A stretch of 64,000 nt of DNA from Abelmoschus esculentus (Eukaryota > Streptophyta > Magnoliopsida > Malvales > Malvaceae): positions 7,917,001 through 7,981,000 of the forward strand of contig JAUCBN010000012.1 of assembly GCA_035048815.1 (NCBI GenBank), read 5' to 3'. This document shows positions 23,836 through 36,261 of the stretch, one piece after another. Within the stretch, counting starts at the first letter, position 1; each line of letters begins with the position of its first letter. The translations under genes and the position numbers were made by a program. The notes beneath the pieces are model-generated. The model was not told where the DNA came from and did no database searches. It saw only the letters and a list, made by a program, of their open reading frames with translations.

Positions 23836-24112
23836 AAGCTTAGAGAGGGGTATAAATCGTATATCTTTTAATCGGACCTCCATTGTTGCCTCCACTTTAA
23901 ATTAGTGGGTTTAGAGTTTAATGTTAGGGGTTGTGGTTAGGATTTAGGTATTAGGAATAGAGTGTATTTTAAGGGTAAGATTTAAGATTTAGGATATAAA
24001 AAATTAGGGTTACTATTTAAAATTCATTTTTTAAAATTTTTTTAATAGGAGACATACGAAAAGAAACACGGTTAGGAGACATTGGATTTTTATTCCTTAG
24101 GGAGAGATACAT
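23836..24112. repeat. dispersed 'ggtttaggg/ttaggggt' repeat, copy 2
   Basis: Same orientation and layout as 12236-12490: cctccactttaaattag, gggtttagagtttaa, gaatagagtgtatttta, gatttaggatataaaaaatt, and a final gagacat...ggatttttattcc. Confidence 0.6.
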
Positions 24113-24514
24113 AAATGTGTCATAAGGTAACTAAAACAAACAATTATAACATAATCACTTAATCTAATAAGATAAAGCATTACATCCTTTAGTAAGGTCA
24201 TAAGGTCATAATTTCGAATTTTGCTATTCTCTGTAGAGTAAATTGGGTTGAGAGATACCCCTCATAATAAAAATCTACAATAGTCGATTTAAATTATTCA
24301 ATTAATGAGTTAAATATTGATACCTATAATAATAAGAATTTCAGGTTAAAGTTTTAAAAAATTATTTAACTATAATTCCTCTATGTTTTTTAATCTTCTT
24401 GAAGGTCTTAACTAATCTCACTGTTAATTATTTTTTTATTAAAAAATAAGTATCTTAAACATTTTGTTTACATGTACATTTGTTATTAGATGATTGATTG
24501 GATTTTCCCCTACA

Positions 24515-24730
24515 CTTAAGATTATTAGGTCAACTCTATTCACCAAGTCATTTATGGTCCAAACAATCAGGACCGTTGATCTTTAAATAACTACCTAATA
24601 ATTACCCACCCATTAAGTTCATATAGGAAAAAGGTGATGATTCACTTGGAAAAAAATTAAGATCAACGATTCTGATTAATTGGGACCATGAATGACGTGG
24701 TGAACAGGGTTCACCTAATAATTTTTCTCT
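24515..24730. repeat. short MITE with about 65-75-bp inverted repeats
   Basis: The left arm (gattattaggtcaactctat, tcaccaagtcatttatggtcc, gaccgttgatctt) is mirrored by the right arm (aagatcaacgattctgatta, gggaccatgaatgacgtggtgaa, ttcacctaataatt). The total is about 215 bp and non-coding, lying just beyond the end of NHL gene 2. Confidence 0.75.
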
Positions 24731-24803
24731 ACACTTTCCCATATTTCAACAAAGCAAAATCAAAACAAAATGAAAAAAAAAAAGAATTACAATGCAACGA
24801 GAA

Positions 24804-25466
24804 TCAAGTGAAATAGACAGGACATCTCTTGTTCTTCCAAGCTGATAACATCGACCCATCCGAACCAACTGCAACATCACAATTTACGTGCATTTTATGG
24901 TGCTTGCTCTTCCATGTAGAAACCTTAAATCTGATTCCCTATGTTATATCTAAACGTAAAACCACGTTCCCATGTTGACTATCATTCATGAACTCCTTCC
25001 CCTCATTGCTGTCTACAGTAAGCGTAGCTGCACCACATGTACCGTGCACAATCGTAGTTGTCTTAGGTTCTTGAAAAAACGGGGGGAACGATGAGGTCGA
25101 CGCGATTCGCCGACCCTTATAAAAGACCGACCCGATCATAGAGTCGTAATAGATACCCATGTGTTGGTTGGAGTTCCTGGCTGTGACATTGAACGTTAAT
25201 AGAGCATTCTCGAGCACTGATCGTTGAGCCAAAGTAGCGACGGTGAAATCCATCATGTGGAACCTTGGACTATGAGGGAGTAAACTTAGCCATAGAATGA
25301 AGAAAACAATGCCAACAAATAAAAAAATGAACAAGAATATGGCACATAGTACTTTGGTAGCTCTAGCCGTGAAGCTTTCATGAACTCGATGTGCGGAGTA
25401 GCCGGTGGAGTGGCGGTGTTTGATGGGCCAGGAGTCTCGGACCGGCAACCTGTTGGAATCGGACAT
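24804..25466 (-). pseudogene. NDR1/HIN1-like (LEA_2) gene 2 with one in-frame TAG
   Basis: The frame opens MSDSNRLPVRDSWPIKHRHS, has a membrane anchor (LFIFLFVGIVFFILWLSLL), then the LEA_2 signature HSPRFHMMDFTV, TFNVTARNSNQHMGIYYD and FYKGRRIAS. A single TAG at 24941-24939 interrupts it after VVLRLDIT. The same frame then continues for 44 more codons ending in the family-typical C-terminus (HVNCDVAVGSDGSML...KNKRCPVYFT) before TGA at 24806-24804. Apart from that one codon the gene is intact: 220 residues, single exon. It is either a very young nonsense allele or, less likely, a readthrough case. Confidence 0.85.
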
Positions 25467-26111
25467 GTTTTTTTGTTGAACTGAAAAGGGTTTTCCGAGA
25501 AAATTCTGCCGACGTAAAGAAGTATTTGTAGCAAAGGGTATTGGTGATCTAAAGGTGGCAGAGTGGAAGAATTAAGACACGTTATTGAATTAGGAGTCTC
25601 TTTTGCATGGAGATGGTGAAAGAAAGGAATAAGGCCATTTGTTTACTTCATAAGGTATATATACACATGTGCATGACTTTTATATAGTAATGTCGGAACT
25701 TTTAAGGTGTAGGTTTCTTGCAACCTATGACCTATAGGAACTGTAAAGTATATGTACAGTTCGGAGAAAGAATATGAATTTCAATTATTGATGTTGTGTC
25801 TCCTAATTTTATATTTGTAATCGATAACGAAATTATATAAGGATGGAGAACAAAATTCACTTTATTTTTGAATATTTTTTTCGAATGACATTATAAAATT
25901 ACAATGACCAAACCGTATCGAATTTCATCATAGTAGAGGGACTGAAATCAGAATTAAACCCACACATTTTTGTAGTTTTGGGTCTTGCGGAACAAGGACA
26001 AACCAACCCACCAATTAGTGGGCTCTTAAACACTATAATTCATTATGACCTAACCTACTAACTTCTAACCATATAGCAAGAAGCCATAGATATTTACTAG
26101 GAGACTATATT
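25467..26111. other. NHL gene 2 promoter / GA2ox 3' flank
   Basis: No gene seen. The right end should contain the GA 2-oxidase 3' UTR. Confidence 0.4.
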
Positions 26112-27543
26112 TTATACAAGAAACCTTGGAAGCCCTACTTTATAACCATGGTTTTGAACATCCTCTTGGACTTGCTGTCTGTATTCTTTAAAGCTAAACC
26201 TTCTATAAACTGATGGCTTGCTGCAACTCTCTATCACGGTCTCGTACGACGGGCAAAGGAAATATGCAGTCGAGAACCTTTCTTTCGTCGGATTAGTCAC
26301 CACACGGTGTTCCACACTCTTGTAACAATCATTGCTCCATGCCTGAACAATAAATCGCTAAGTAATTAGCACGAAAGACATTAACAAATCGTTGGTGTAG
26401 TGGTAAAAGAATTTGTGTTATAATATGAATTACTTGAAATAAATCTCCGATGTTGATGAATAATGCTTCGGGATTGGGTTTAACTGCAACCCATTTCCCA
26501 TCTTTCACTAGCTGCAATCCTCCAATCTGGTCTTGGTGCAATACAGTGAGGAAATCGCTGTCTGTGTGTGGCATTAGACCGAACAACGGGACGGGGCACG
26601 GAGGGTATCTGTTCAGTCGGAGATAGCAAGTGCTCGGCAAAGAATTCTCCTGGAAGAAAGTGGAGTTATGACCTGATTTCTCTGCCAAAATTTGGGCTAA
26701 CTTCTGAGCAAGATTGGCAACTTTTGTGGCAAACAGTTCCACCGGTGAGCTGGTTAAAACATTACAAGGTGAATGTACTTACGTACAAAATAAAGCAACA
26801 TGAATCTACGTTAAAATGTTTCAAAAGTTTATATTAAAACACACTAATTAATGTTACATCAATGTCGAAACCTAGAAAAGACTATGGATTTGATCTCCAT
26901 GTTGTGTTGTCCCGTCGTTTTACAAATTCAACACAAAACTATAGCTAATTAACTATGCCGGCATGCCGACATGCAATCTCAGCAGATATTCATTGTCTCG
27001 ATTCAAAACAAGACATAAAACATGTTGATTCTATAAACTGTCTAGCAACGAAGATCAAAGGAGGTTCTGTAAGTACCTGAAAGTGGTATTGAAAGCACCA
27101 AAGCTCGAGATATCGGTCATGGGAATGTGGAAAGCTTCTGACCATGACAACTGCCTTAGCGAAGTAGCTGTTGGTGTTCCCCAACGGTAACTACCTGCGG
27201 AGAAATTCATGAACTTGCCTTCCCTGCACTTGTTGTAAAAAGGTTGCTTGAACACTTTCACTTGCTCTTCCCTCATCTTATCCAATATGTCCCTCGAGAT
27301 CCCATGGTTAATCACTTGGAAAAAACCCCACTCATTTGCAGCCTTAGCTATCTCCTCCTTGCAACTCTCCTTCTCGGCCTCGTCTTCGAGACCTAAGCGG
27401 CTTAGATTGATAAATGGAAGCTCACGTTCCTCGACCTCGGTGTAACAATCGAGGTTGTTTCGAGATATTTTGGTCGTGGATGATTCTTCTATGGCCAAAA
27501 GGTTCTTGTAGGTTTCATGGAATGGTGGGTCCGAATCCATCAT
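26112..27543 (-). CDS. GA2OX8: gibberellin 2-beta-dioxygenase, C20-GA (class III) type
   Basis: 2-oxoglutarate/Fe(II)-dependent dioxygenase that 2-beta-hydroxylates and so inactivates C20 gibberellin precursors; cytosolic. Three exons, 27543-27077, 26749-26434 and 26342-26112, GT-AG, give 337 codons plus stop. N-terminal DIOX_N (ELPFINLSRL, EWGFFQVINHGIS, MREEQVKVF), the class signature RWGTPTATSLRQLSWSEAFH, and the Fe ligands His-x-Asp in MPHTDSDF with the distal His in SVEHRV. The 2OG-binding Arg is in RFSTAYF. The sequence ends EDVQNHGYKVGLPRF, usual for the family. The two-intron layout at conserved places also fits. Assignment to the GA2ox7/8 class rests on recalled family motifs; the exact orthologue is uncertain. 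No disabling change is seen. Confidence 0.92.
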
Positions 27544-28367
27544 CCCTAGGGTCTGATCTCAAAGCAAAGGTTGGAAAAGAGAAATATAAAGGTTAACAAT
27601 GGCCAAGTATGTAAAGAGACAAAGAAGGATTTGAGTTGAGACAGTATAATTTTTTCTTTGTTTCCCTTGGATGAAAATGTTTTTGGACAGTAGAGACAAA
27701 GCTGAATTGCATGTCTTTATGTTACAACTAGGAGCCAGGAGAGGCATCTATATTTATTGTACATTTATTATGTTTATCATAGTTCTACATTCTTCTTCCT
27801 GCAGTTTCTTTAATGTAAGATAAAAAATACTGAAAAAAATTAAGAAATTTTGTGGATAAATGTCAATGTTCCATGACAGCTGCAAGAGAATTGACCCATG
27901 CAAAATGCATTGAATGGGTGGGACCTTATTCCATGTCGGACAACATCTCCAACGACTAATTTGCACAAATAGTGTATTTTTATTTTCATAAATATGAGAC
28001 TCCTACAATTTAAATTATTTTTATGAGATAATATCTGTTATAATGCTCGAAATCATTTGGATTTAAATCTGTTTTTCAACACTACTTTAATAATTGCAAA
28101 TAAAAATTAGACTCTTTGTATGCTTCGTCACCCACCAGACACTGCACCTGCTGAAGACGATAAGTCTTCAGTCTGATTTGAAACAATATTTTAATGTTTT
28201 ATATGAAAAATAAAAATATTATTGAAAATCAAATTCATCTCTTACCGACATCAAAAATATTATAACAATTGTAATAGTTTTATGAATAGACTGAATTGTG
28301 TTATACTTGGAAAAATATAGAAAATAAAAAAAATAATATTTATGCAAAAATTTTCTCTCCTCTCGTT
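27544..28367. other. GA2ox promoter region, no gene seen
   Basis: 5' flank of the GA 2-oxidase followed by AT-rich DNA. No RNA gene or exon is recognised. Confidence 0.45.
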
Positions 28368-28919
28368 AGGGGTGAGCATTCGGTTAATTCGGTCGGTGAC
28401 CGAACTGAATTAACCGAAATTGAATTAACCGATTTTTTTAAAATTTTAACCGTTAATTGAATCAAAATTTTTTAACCAAATTAATCGAACTAAAATTATT
28501 TCGGTTAATTAGTAGAATTAACTAAAATTTATTATAAATTTTGGTTAAATTACATAATAAGTCACTAAATTAAGCTAAAATAATTTTTTAGTTACTAAAC
28601 TTTTATTTTATACTAATTTAATACAAAATTTAGTGACCATTTCATAATATAAAAAAAATTAATAAACATTTTATAATATTTTAAAAGTTAAATAATTAAA
28701 AATAAATATATAATATATAGAATATTTAATATATATAGTTTTTGGTTAATTTGGTTAATTCAGTTAATTAACTGATTTTGAACCGAATTAACCGATAATC
28801 GAATTATCAAAAAAAATTAATCGTTAACCGAATTTATCAAAAATTAACCAATCAAATTAACTGAAATAATTTCGGTTCAATCGGTTAACCGAATTAACCG
28901 AACTGAATGCACACTCCTA
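28368..28919. repeat. hAT-type MITE, gttaaccgaa-rich family, copy 2
   Basis: TIRs start TAGGGGTGAGCATTCGGTTA, with the mirrored right end TAGGAGTGTGCATTCAGTTC. This is the fuller copy of the element at 181-676. The flanks cctctcgt and cctcccac are only weakly alike, so the target duplication has decayed or the ends are slightly off. Confidence 0.8.
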
Positions 28920-29160
28920 CCTCCCACGAACTTCATCTATTTTTTAAACGTTTGAGAGATCTCTTTAGATGGACCCAAATAAATGGTAATTTTTTTACAA
29001 ACATGATTATAAAACTAGCTTAAAACAGTTTCAATTATCTCTTAGGATAAGAACGAAACAATAGATTACATAATAAATGGTTTGAAGTTTTTATTTGTTC
29101 TTATAAAATTAAATGTGAAATAAAAAAATTTAGGATATAATAAGATTGTATACTGTGATA

Positions 29161-29412
29161 ATTGGGGTACAAATCTTCTACATTTTTATTGTGCTTCTTC
29201 TCATGGCTCCTACTTAAAAATCTTAAAAAATTTAAATTTTTAAACCCTAACTCTTATTTTTTAAATTCTAAATCTTATACTCTACAGCCTAACCCTAATT
29301 CTCTAAACCCTATTCACAACCTCTAACCTTAAACCCTAAACCCCAAACTCACTAATTTAAAATGAAAGTACTAATAAAAATATGATTAAGAGATAGATGA
29401 TTTATACCTACG
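29161..29412. repeat. dispersed 'ccctaaac' repeat, copy 3 (inverted)
   Basis: Reverse-complement relative of 12236-12490 and 23836-24112: ttaaaccctaactcttattt, ctaaatcttatactctacag, ctctaaccttaaaccctaaacccc, then ctcactaatttaaaatg. Confidence 0.6.
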
Positions 29413-31182
29413 GTTAAAAATTTAAAGATTAACAACATTTTATCGTTTCTTTAGGATTTTGTTTATACAAAATTTATCGGTATTAATACTCTATTTTTTA
29501 TGATGATTTTTAAAAAATAAAATCTCATCTATAAAAAAAATCTCTCTCCAACTGTCCGTTCATATAATTATTATTATTATCATAATGACAATGCTAAATA
29601 CCATTTTAACCCCATTTCCTACGCTCTAGATTATGCATCCCATTTGTATTGACATATGAATCATCAAAATAATAATTGTCCAACATCCTACATCATAAGT
29701 ATGCCGACCAAGTCTACGACTAATTATAAATATGATTTCAATAGTTTATAAGTAAAGTACGATTTTAGTTAGACAAGCATATTTTATAGTAACAAAATCT
29801 TTATAAAAATATTTATTTGACATAATCTGATTGTTCCATTCCATTTGATATGCTTATAGATTTACTATTGTTTTAATGTCATGTCCCTGATTTTTTTTTT
29901 GGAATATAATAAAGGAAATAAGTAAGAGTAGACGATTTTTATCTTTATATATAAAAAAGAGTAAAGTTAGAATTTGAGTTTGGGATAAAATATAAATGTT
30001 TGAAAGTAGGTGAAGGTAAATTTATAAATAAATTATATTTTTTTAAGTTTAAATAAGAGAATAAAAATAAAAAAATTTAGGGTAGGGACGTTTGCCCCTC
30101 TTCACTCAAATAACTTAGTCCCTGCATGTAGGTCTAATTAGACAAAAATCTTACGTCTCTTTCTATTCCAACACTAAAAAATTAAAACAATAAATCTTAA
30201 AGCATAAACCTAACCGACATGAAAATATAAATAACATGTATATACATACAATAATGATACATTTTCTCTTCTCATACCTGCATAACATTATGAGTCTCCA
30301 CCATGTTCTTGAATACGTTCTGAGATATATTCTGTATGAAGATTGAAAAAGAGATGAAATCTAAGTTCAGTAACAGATCACAACTTGCCCGTCACTGCAC
30401 GTAAATGTCTACTTCTAGCCATACGTATATATATACAAACAGAAGTATAGATAGTTAAGTCTTTGAAAACAACTATACTTACATGGAAAACAATGCTTCC
30501 AACTGGGTATATATATATAGGTATATAGATCTCAAAGATGTTATATATAGAGCTGAAAAAGATTGAAGGGAAGATATTTTTATAGGAAAAATAATATCAC
30601 CCATCCATCAGTATAATTATAATTATAATTCTTAGGAAAAGAGAAACCAGTGAGGGATTGAGAGTTCCTGTTTTTATAGAAGAACACACGTCCTATGCGT
30701 TTACCAGAGAAAACATTGCAAATGGCCGCACTGTCATGTTTTTCAAAACACATACTTGGAACAAATGAAATGATTGTGGGATGGAAATGGGTATTGGCCA
30801 TGCATGTATGTTCAAACAGACTTGGCTGAATCTGAACCAGTTGAAGGAGAAGGACGACTTTATTCAAAATCTGAGAAAACGTGGCGCATGATTGGTTTTG
30901 TGTCCAATGCATAAAATTTCCATGTCGGTACATACGTTTACACAAAGAGGATGAATATACGCCTGATTGTTTCCTGAGAAAATTGTAGAGTCAAGGGCTT
31001 CCATGTGCAATGCTTTGTTATGAAACGACATCAGGAAAATATCTCTTCATTGTTGTTGCACTGTGTTCTGTTACGAGTCCAGCTCAAACACTTAGTCAGC
31101 ATGATTTTTTAAAAATTCATGATGCCACACCAAGATTTGGAAATTCTGAGCAGGGCGGTAGACTTGGAAGCTTCATGATGAG
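29413..31182. other. intergenic up to the gypsy insertion, no gene confirmed
   Basis: Mostly AT-rich to 30580. From 30580 to 31182 the sequence is more complex and has open frames on both strands (minus 30945-30580; plus from 31010). None shows a recognisable domain, and a codon-level call is not supported. Confidence 0.35.
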
Positions 31183-31480
31183 TGTCACTGTGCAAATCGG
31201 ACTGAAGAATTAAAATAGAGAATCAAGGGAAGGAAGAAACAGATTAAGGAAGATGAAGGAGAGAATGGGGAGAGGAAAACTGAGAAAAGTTCATTCACAA
31301 TTCGGATGCCTCATTATAACTCAAAAACCCTATTTCAAGCAGGAGTCAAAACGCTCCGTTTTAGCAGAAATTAAAAAGGAATGAAACTCACCGTTTCATT
31401 AAACATTAAACAAAACAAAATTAACGGTAAAATAAAATTACTTCCCTTCCAACGGTCAATTTCCAGATTGCTTCCTTACA
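31183..31480 (-). repeat. 3' LTR of the gypsy element
   Basis: 298 bp, reading TGTAAGGAAGCAATCTGG... to ...GCACAGTGACA on the minus strand. It differs from the other LTR at two places, both transitions (atcGgac/atcAgac and attaTaac/attaCaac on the plus strand). Confidence 0.95.
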
Positions 31481-31483
31481 TTG

Positions 31484-31491
31484 CTCCTCCC
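31484..31491 (-). other. polypurine tract
   Basis: Reads GGGAGGAG on the minus strand, three bases from the 3' LTR. It is the plus-strand priming site expected for LTR elements. Confidence 0.7.
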
Positions 31492-31509
31492 ATCAAGGAA
31501 TCCTTGTCC

Positions 31510-34500
31510 TCAAGGATTAAATTGAGGAAACCTTTGCTGTAACTCATGGAGGACTTCCCAAGTGGCATCTTCAGGGAAAGTATTAGCCCATTCGACTAAC
31601 ACTTCTGTAACTGCCCGATTCTCTTTCCTTCCTATCCTTCTCTCAATGATCCGAATTGGTTCCTTGCTTATACTCCCATCTGGATCAATGATTGGTAGCT
31701 CGGATTGACACATTCCAGACCCAATTCTTTTCTTCAGTTGCGAAATGTGAAATACCGAGTGAACCTTAGATCCCACTGGTAGTTCTAGACGATAAGCCAC
31801 CTTCCCTACTCTTCCTATTACTTTGAAAGGACCGAACCATTTGGGACAAAGTTTTTGGCAGATTCTCTTGGCCACTGTTTGCTGCCTATACGGCTGCAGT
31901 TTCAAAAATACCCAATCACCCTCTGATAGTTCACAGTCTGTCCTCCCTCGATCCGCTTGGCTCTTCATTCTATCTTGTGCACGCTTCATATGAAACTTCA
32001 GCATCTGAACTGCTGCTTCTCTCTGCTGCAAGCTTCTGTCTACTGCAGCCATCAAAGAATCACCCGCAACATATGGCAAGTGAGTAGGTGGCACTTGTCC
32101 ATACAAAGCTTGATACGGTGTCACTTGGATGGATGTGTGAAAGGTAGTATTATACCACCATTCAGCCAAGTGAATCCACTTACCCCATTCTTTCGGTTTT
32201 TCTCCCGTCATACAGCACAAATAAGTCTCCAAACATTGATTCACCCTCTCCGTTTGTCCATCTGTTTGTGGGTGGTATGCAGTGGAGGAATTTACCATTA
32301 CTCCCAGTTTTTTCATTAACTCTTGCCAGAACAAGCTCATAAATATCCTGTCTCTATCACATACAATGTCATGTGGTAAGCCATGGAGCTTGAAAACATT
32401 CTCAAGGAATAACTGAGCCACATCAATAGCAGTAAAAGGATGGGCCATTGCTATGAAGTGTCCATATTTGCTCAACCTATCCACCACCACCAATATGCAA
32501 TTTTTCTTCTCGGATTTTGGAAGCCCTTCGATGAAGTCCATGCTGATCGAATACCATACCGTTGCAGGAATGGGAAGCGGCTGCAAAAATCCCTTAGAGT
32601 GATGTAATTCACTCTTGCATCTTTGGCAAACCATGCACTCTCTCACAAAGCTCCTAACCTCCTTCCTTAACCCCTTTCAATACACAATAGTGCTCATCCT
32701 CTTAATGGTTGCCTGCACTCCCGAATGTCCACCCAAGGCACTGCCATGAAAAAATTGAATCAATTCCTTCCTTAATTGACTGTTCTGCCCAACCACTAAC
32801 CTTCCCTTCCTCCACAGAAGCTCTCCATCCCACTTGTATTTGCTATGCGTAGCACTACCTCCTTCCAAATCCTTCAATATTTCCTTCAATTTATCATCTT
32901 CTCGCCAAGAGTCTTTAATTCTGTCCAACATTTCAGTTTGCAAATTACTTACTCCCATAACCATTAAACTCTCTGGTTAAGGTCTCTTTGACAAAGTATC
33001 GGCTACAATGTTATTGGATCCCTTCCTATACTGCACTTTGTAGTCGTAATCCATCATTTTAACAACCCACTTCTGTTGGAAAGGTGTGATAGCTTGGTTG
33101 CTAGCCAAAAATTTGAGGCTTTGATGATCCGTTTTGATCACAAAATGTCGTCCCACCAAGTATGCCGACCATTTCTTGACAGCCATCAATGCAGCCAACA
33201 TATCTTTCTCATAAACAGAAAGAGCTTGATGCTTAACTCCCAACCCCTTGCTAAAAAATGCCAATGGTTGTCCACGTTGCACTAGGATGGCTCCTACTCC
33301 CACATCCGAAGCATCCGTTTCGACTACAAATTGCTCCCTGAAATTGGGTAAGGCAAGAACTGGAGCTGAACTAACAGCTTGCTTTAATTTTACAAAAGCA
33401 GTTTCCTCCTCATGACCCCATTTCCAGCCTCCTTTCTTCAGTAACTCTGTTAATGGCTTGGCAATACACCCATACCCTTGGATAAAACGTCTATAGTATC
33501 CAGATAGCCCTAAGAAGCTCCTCAATCCCTTCACTGTTTTGGGGACTGGCCACTACAATATTGTGTCCACCTTGGAAGTGTCCATCGAAATGTGTCCCTC
33601 AGATATCACATAGCCCAAATAATCTATTTCCTTAGCCCCAAAACAACATTTCGAAAGTTTCACAAATAACTTGTTGTTCTGCAGGATCTTTAATACTTTT
33701 TCTACATGTATCACATGGGACTCCCAATCCATGGAATAAATTAATATGTCATCGAAAAATACAAGGACATATTTCCTCAGCTGCTGCTTGAATATTTTGT
33801 TCATAAGTCCCTGAAACGTGCCTGGAGCATTCGTAAGTCCGAATGGCATTACAAGGAACTCGTAATGCCCTTCATGTGTCCTGAATGTTGTTTTGTGGAT
33901 GTCAGCTTCCTTCATCCGTATTTGATGGTAACCTGCTCGCAAATACAATTTAGAAAAGAGAGTTGCCTTCCCAAGCTCATCAAGCAACTCTTCTATTATG
34001 GGCATTGGAAACTTATCTCTAACAGTTAACTGATTGAGCTTCCTATAGTCAATACACATCCTCCATCCTCCATCTTTTTTCTTCACCATAACAATTGGAG
34101 AAGAAAAAGAACTGTTACTGTGTCTTATGATTCCAGCCTCCAACATTTCTCCTACCATCCTCTCAATTTCATCTTTCTGTAGCACTGGGTGTCTATAAGG
34201 TTGAACCTTCACCACCACATTTTCCTGAATCAATTCAATCCTATGTTCATGACCTCTCTCGGGAGGTAGTCCCTTAGGTTCCTCGAAAACCCCTTGGAAT
34301 TTGTTAAGAACTCTCTGCAAATCCATAGGCAATTGATCAGGGATTCCTTTCATCTCCAATTGAGGACTCATCACAATGCAGCAGTACAAGGCCCTGAATT
34401 GTGTCTCAGCAGTTTCCCACATTCTTTAGGATTAATGGTCTGCAACTTTCTCCACTGCAAGCCTTGCAAAATAATTTCAGTGTCCATATGAGTGAATCTC

Positions 34501-34583
34501 ATCTGTAAAGTGGAGAAATCCCAATTAATACTGCCTAATTCCGAGAGCCATTCTACTCCAAGAACAATGTCACAGTTTTTCAA
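31510..34583 (-). pseudogene. gypsy pol: RT, RNase H, integrase, chromodomain (defective)
   Basis: Segments in order on the minus strand: end of protease/linker (34583-34371), then after a frameshift near 34390-34440 the RT (34422-33553) with the catalytic FFDDILIYS motif and YRKLNQLT, RNase H (33534-32977) with VVETDASDVGVGAILVQ, and the integrase zinc-binding part (32964-32677) with HSGVQATIKR. The integrase core (32646-31510) has ISMDFIEGLPKS, IVCDRDRIFMS and the HPQTDGQTERVNQ block, then the chromodomain-like tail. In-frame stops: TAG near 33550, TAA near 32974, TGA near 32675. Each looks like a C-to-T or G-to-A change from Gln or Trp, the second because WKG is expected at the TGA. Confidence 0.9.
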
Positions 34584-34628
34584 AGGAAGAACCAGAAAAT
34601 TGGTTATAAACTTTCTGTCCTGAACTTC

Positions 34629-36230
34629 CTAGATTACTTTATCACATTGCCCCACAGTAGTGATCATTCTCCCATCAGCCACTTTGACTTTCAACTGATC
34701 CCTTCGACTTATAGGCCACTTCAACTTCTTAACCACAGCAAGGTCAATGAAGTTATGGGTGCTGCCTGAATCAATCAAAGCAATACAAGTTACACCCTTA
34801 ATCCTAATTTCCAACTTCATGGTTTCCCAATTCGAAGCTCCCCACATGGCATTCAGAGATAAAACAGGTGCATTCTCCTTTCCCACATCTGGATCAGATT
34901 CTACCATTTCTTCACAGTCTAAGAAAACTTCAGGCTCAGTGTCTTCCTCAAGTCCCTCTATCATAATTTGATACAGCTGACTTCTAGCACATCTATGTCC
35001 TGGTGTGTATTTCGCAGCACACCAGAAACACAAGCATTTTTTCCTTCGCTCTTCAATCTCTGCAGCAGACAGAGTCTTACCCCCACCTTTTTGAAGCATC
35101 ATACCTCCTGGTTTTACTTGTTTGGTGCTCATTGGCACAAGGACATTTTGCCTGCCAGATAATTGATTAGGGAGGACTCCCGAATCTACTACCCCTCTAG
35201 TCTATCCATGTACTGGTTTGGGAGAAATAGGTGTAGGTGTATGATTCGAGGGTTTCCAAGGGGGAGTTGTCCAAGCCCTTTTCTGCCCAGTGCCCATCAT
35301 AACCTCCACATGACGTGCTAAATGAAAAGCATCCATGAGGGATTTTGGTTGTAGCAATTTCACCATTGGGCTAATCTCTATGCGAAGGTGGTTCTTAAAT
35401 AGGCTAAGCACATAGTCCTCTGGTAATTCTACTTGAGTTAATAGCTGGATAAATTCTTCATAATATTGCTCAATTGAGTTATTCTGCCTTAACGATACTA
35501 ACTCAGCAAAAGGGTCTTCAAAACCCTCAGGAGCAAACCTCTCTTTCAGCAGTTCAAAATAATTAGACCAAGTAATCGAATTCATACCTCCTCGAGTTTT
35601 CGCCACAAATTGATGCCAATGTAAGGCCCGTCCTTCCAAATGAAGCATCACTACCCGCACCTTCGCCTCGTCCGGAACATTTTCTGCCTCGAAGTATTGT
35701 TCAAGCTTGCAATACCAACTTCTGAAATCTGAACCATTGAACTTGGGACATAAGAGCTTGTATGCAAAATTGTAAAACTGAGTCGGTTGTTCTGGGGCAG
35801 CAGCAACCAACTCGACTTGAGTGAGGCCACCCATTGGATTTGAAGTATGTGGGTGCGGTCGTCCTGGCTCAATAATCACTGGTTCGTGACTGGCAGGATA
35901 CTGCTCCATTCCAAAAATCACCGGCGTCGTTGTCGAAGGTCGTTGCGTGGGAGGTGTACCCAAAACTCCTGCTTGGTGAGGAGATAACTCCGCCGTGTCT
36001 ATTTTCTTCCCCAATGCTATCTCAAACATCTTCTGTAAATTCCCCAACATAACCGCCTGCATATCCAGAAATCTAGTCTCAATCGTCGTTTCCAAGCGTG
36101 TCACACTCTCCTGAAGCTTATCAGTCACCACCTGCCATTCAGGTATAGGAGTGGTGCTGTGGGTCTGTTCTGAAGTTGTCGTCTGAGCCGCCATAGCCAA
36201 CTGAGCTGCCTGATGTCTTGTCTCCACCAT
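34629..36230 (-). pseudogene. gypsy gag and protease (defective)
   Basis: Gag opens MVETRHQAAQLAMAAQ at 36230 and contains a retrotrans_gag block (FNGSDFRSWYCKLEQYFEAE; WSNYFELLKERFAPEG). A TAG at 35204-35202 ends that frame, but the same frame carries on with a zinc knuckle (CFWCAAKYTPGHRC) and the aspartic-protease motif ALIDSGSTHNF before another TAG at 34631-34629. Confidence 0.9.
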
Positions 36231-36247
36231 ATCGCCGAGGATCGTAA

Positions 36248-36259
36248 GGCTCTGATACC
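36248..36259 (-). other. primer binding site (initiator tRNA-Met type)
   Basis: GGTATCAGAGCC on the minus strand lies two bases inside the 5' LTR. It matches the usual plant TGGTATCAGAGC complement of initiator tRNA-Met apart from the first base. Confidence 0.75.
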
Positions 36260-36261
36260 TC

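Noticed and set aside
24939..24941. Programmed stop-codon readthrough or selenocysteine-type recoding in the NHL gene
   Set aside because: TAG in a GGA context lacks known strong readthrough signals, and the neighbouring NHL gene is also broken; a nonsense mutation is simpler. Kept only as a finding to check.
30580..30945. 121-codon minus-strand open frame
   Set aside because: No recognisable motif, no signal of paralogy and no convincing promoter; a chance frame in moderately complex DNA is more likely.
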